From assembly GCA_036365145.1 (NCBI GenBank), contig JAEOAD010000031.1, positions 6,234,001 to 6,298,000 on the forward strand: a stretch of DNA of 64,000 nucleotides, read 5' to 3'. Origin of the DNA: Orientallactaga sibirica. Its lineage: Eukaryota; Chordata; Mammalia; Rodentia; Dipodidae. This document shows, one piece after another, positions 63,406 through 64,000 of this stretch (its first letter is position 1; each line of letters begins with the position of its first letter). The notes under the pieces are model-generated. The model made no database searches, was not told where the DNA came from, and worked only from the letters and a program-made list of their open reading frames with translations. The position numbers and the translations under genes were made by a program.

Positions 63406-63973
63406 TTGTTACCAGTCTAAGGCAAGCGCTCGTGTACCCTGCCCAGTTCTGGCAGTCCCAACATACTAGTGATACAGGAATCTGGGGTGTCTTTGAGGTT
63501 GATGGAGTTTTTCTAAGCTTTTGGTTAGGCAGTAATTCAGGAGTTAGGGTGCCAGACAAACACAATCACACAAAGCTCTACTGTCAGTGGCCTCTGGGTT
63601 CTTGTCTTAATGAATTTCAGTGAATGACATTAAACCATAGAGGGTGCAGTTTTGAAAGATTTTACTATAGAGCTTAAGAAAAGGGAAGCCGACAGAGCTC
63701 CTGCCAAAGAGGAAGGAGGGGATTCCCAAAAATGGACAAGTCCACCTAGAGACTCGCATACAGAAATTTACTGGATGGGGACTTGAACTAGTTAGTCCAG
63801 CCCTGATCCCAAGTGTTTAGTTGCCAGGTTTTCAGAAAAGGGAGTGATCTCTTAATTTTCTCTTCTTAGAAAGTGAAATAAGGAAATCCAGCTTGCCCCT
63901 TACATTCTCGGCCTCTAGCATAAGTAGGGGCTGCAAGGTCTCCTTCAAGTAGAAAGACAAAGGGGAAAAAGGA
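63406..63973. other. Downstream intergenic sequence
   Basis: No repeat or gene recognised. Confidence 0.45.
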
Positions 63974-64000
63974 GGGCTGGAGAGATAGCTTAGTGGTTAA
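63974..64000 (+). repeat. DIP SINE head, cut by window end
   Basis: agggctggagagatagct followed by tagtggttaa is the start of a forward DIP. Confidence 0.85.

Noticed and set aside
1..64000. Regularly spaced repeats resembling an array system
   Set aside because: The recurring units are dispersed SINEs in both orientations with individual target-site duplications. There is no constant spacer length and no associated effector gene.

Overview
This is a mammalian genomic window, almost certainly from a dipodid rodent such as a jerboa. It is saturated with two SINE families: a 7SL-derived B1 monomer (head gccgggcgtggtggcgc) and a tRNA-derived, B2-superfamily element of the type called DIP in Dipodoidea (head gggctggagagatggct, core ccagatgcacaaggtgg, tail with CT-rich and AAATAAAT runs). 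Older B4, ID, MaLR-LTR and L1-derived remnants are also present. I saw no bacterial, phage or CRISPR feature and no new multi-gene system. The assignment to a dipodid rests on remembered SINE sequences, not on a database search.

Layout. (1) 1-1230 is the last intron of AP3S2 and 1231-1359 is its terminal coding exon (43 codons, ending in the sigma-3B adaptin C-terminus). Its 3' UTR follows. (2) About 1.4-34.7 kb is intergenic: SINE clusters, three LTR-like blocks, MaLR-like LTRs, an L1-derived stretch, and an antisense retrocopy candidate opening with a poly(T) tract at 26.2 kb. (3) 34.7-35.6 kb is a polypurine tract followed by a strong CpG island, about 6.4 kb upstream of the ANPEP start codon. 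Its position fits the distal (myeloid/fibroblast) ANPEP promoter known in human. (4) 41.8-42.0 kb is the proximal (epithelial) ANPEP promoter with HNF1, GC-box and TATA elements. (5) 42000-62192 is the complete ANPEP (aminopeptidase N, CD13) coding gene in 20 coding exons on the + strand, with a poly(A) signal at 62577-62582. (6) 62.6-64 kb is downstream intergenic sequence. The AP3S2-ANPEP order matches human 15q26.1.

All 20 ANPEP exons have GT-AG junctions. Their coding total is 2905 nt, which is one more than the 2904 nt (967 residues plus stop) expected from human CD13. The extra base lies in exon 15 (about 55757-55764). It shifts the frame after residue 727 and gives a TGA two codons into exon 16. 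Either the allele or assembly is broken here, or splicing bypasses the shift: an AG at 55759-55760 would restore the frame with loss of 8 residues.

Two 5' splice sites of the same gene are also duplicated. The exon 1 donor was copied as part of a 14-bp target-site duplication of a B1 SINE. The exon 19 donor was copied by a roughly 70-bp tandem duplication. These three ANPEP observations are the main points worth following up.
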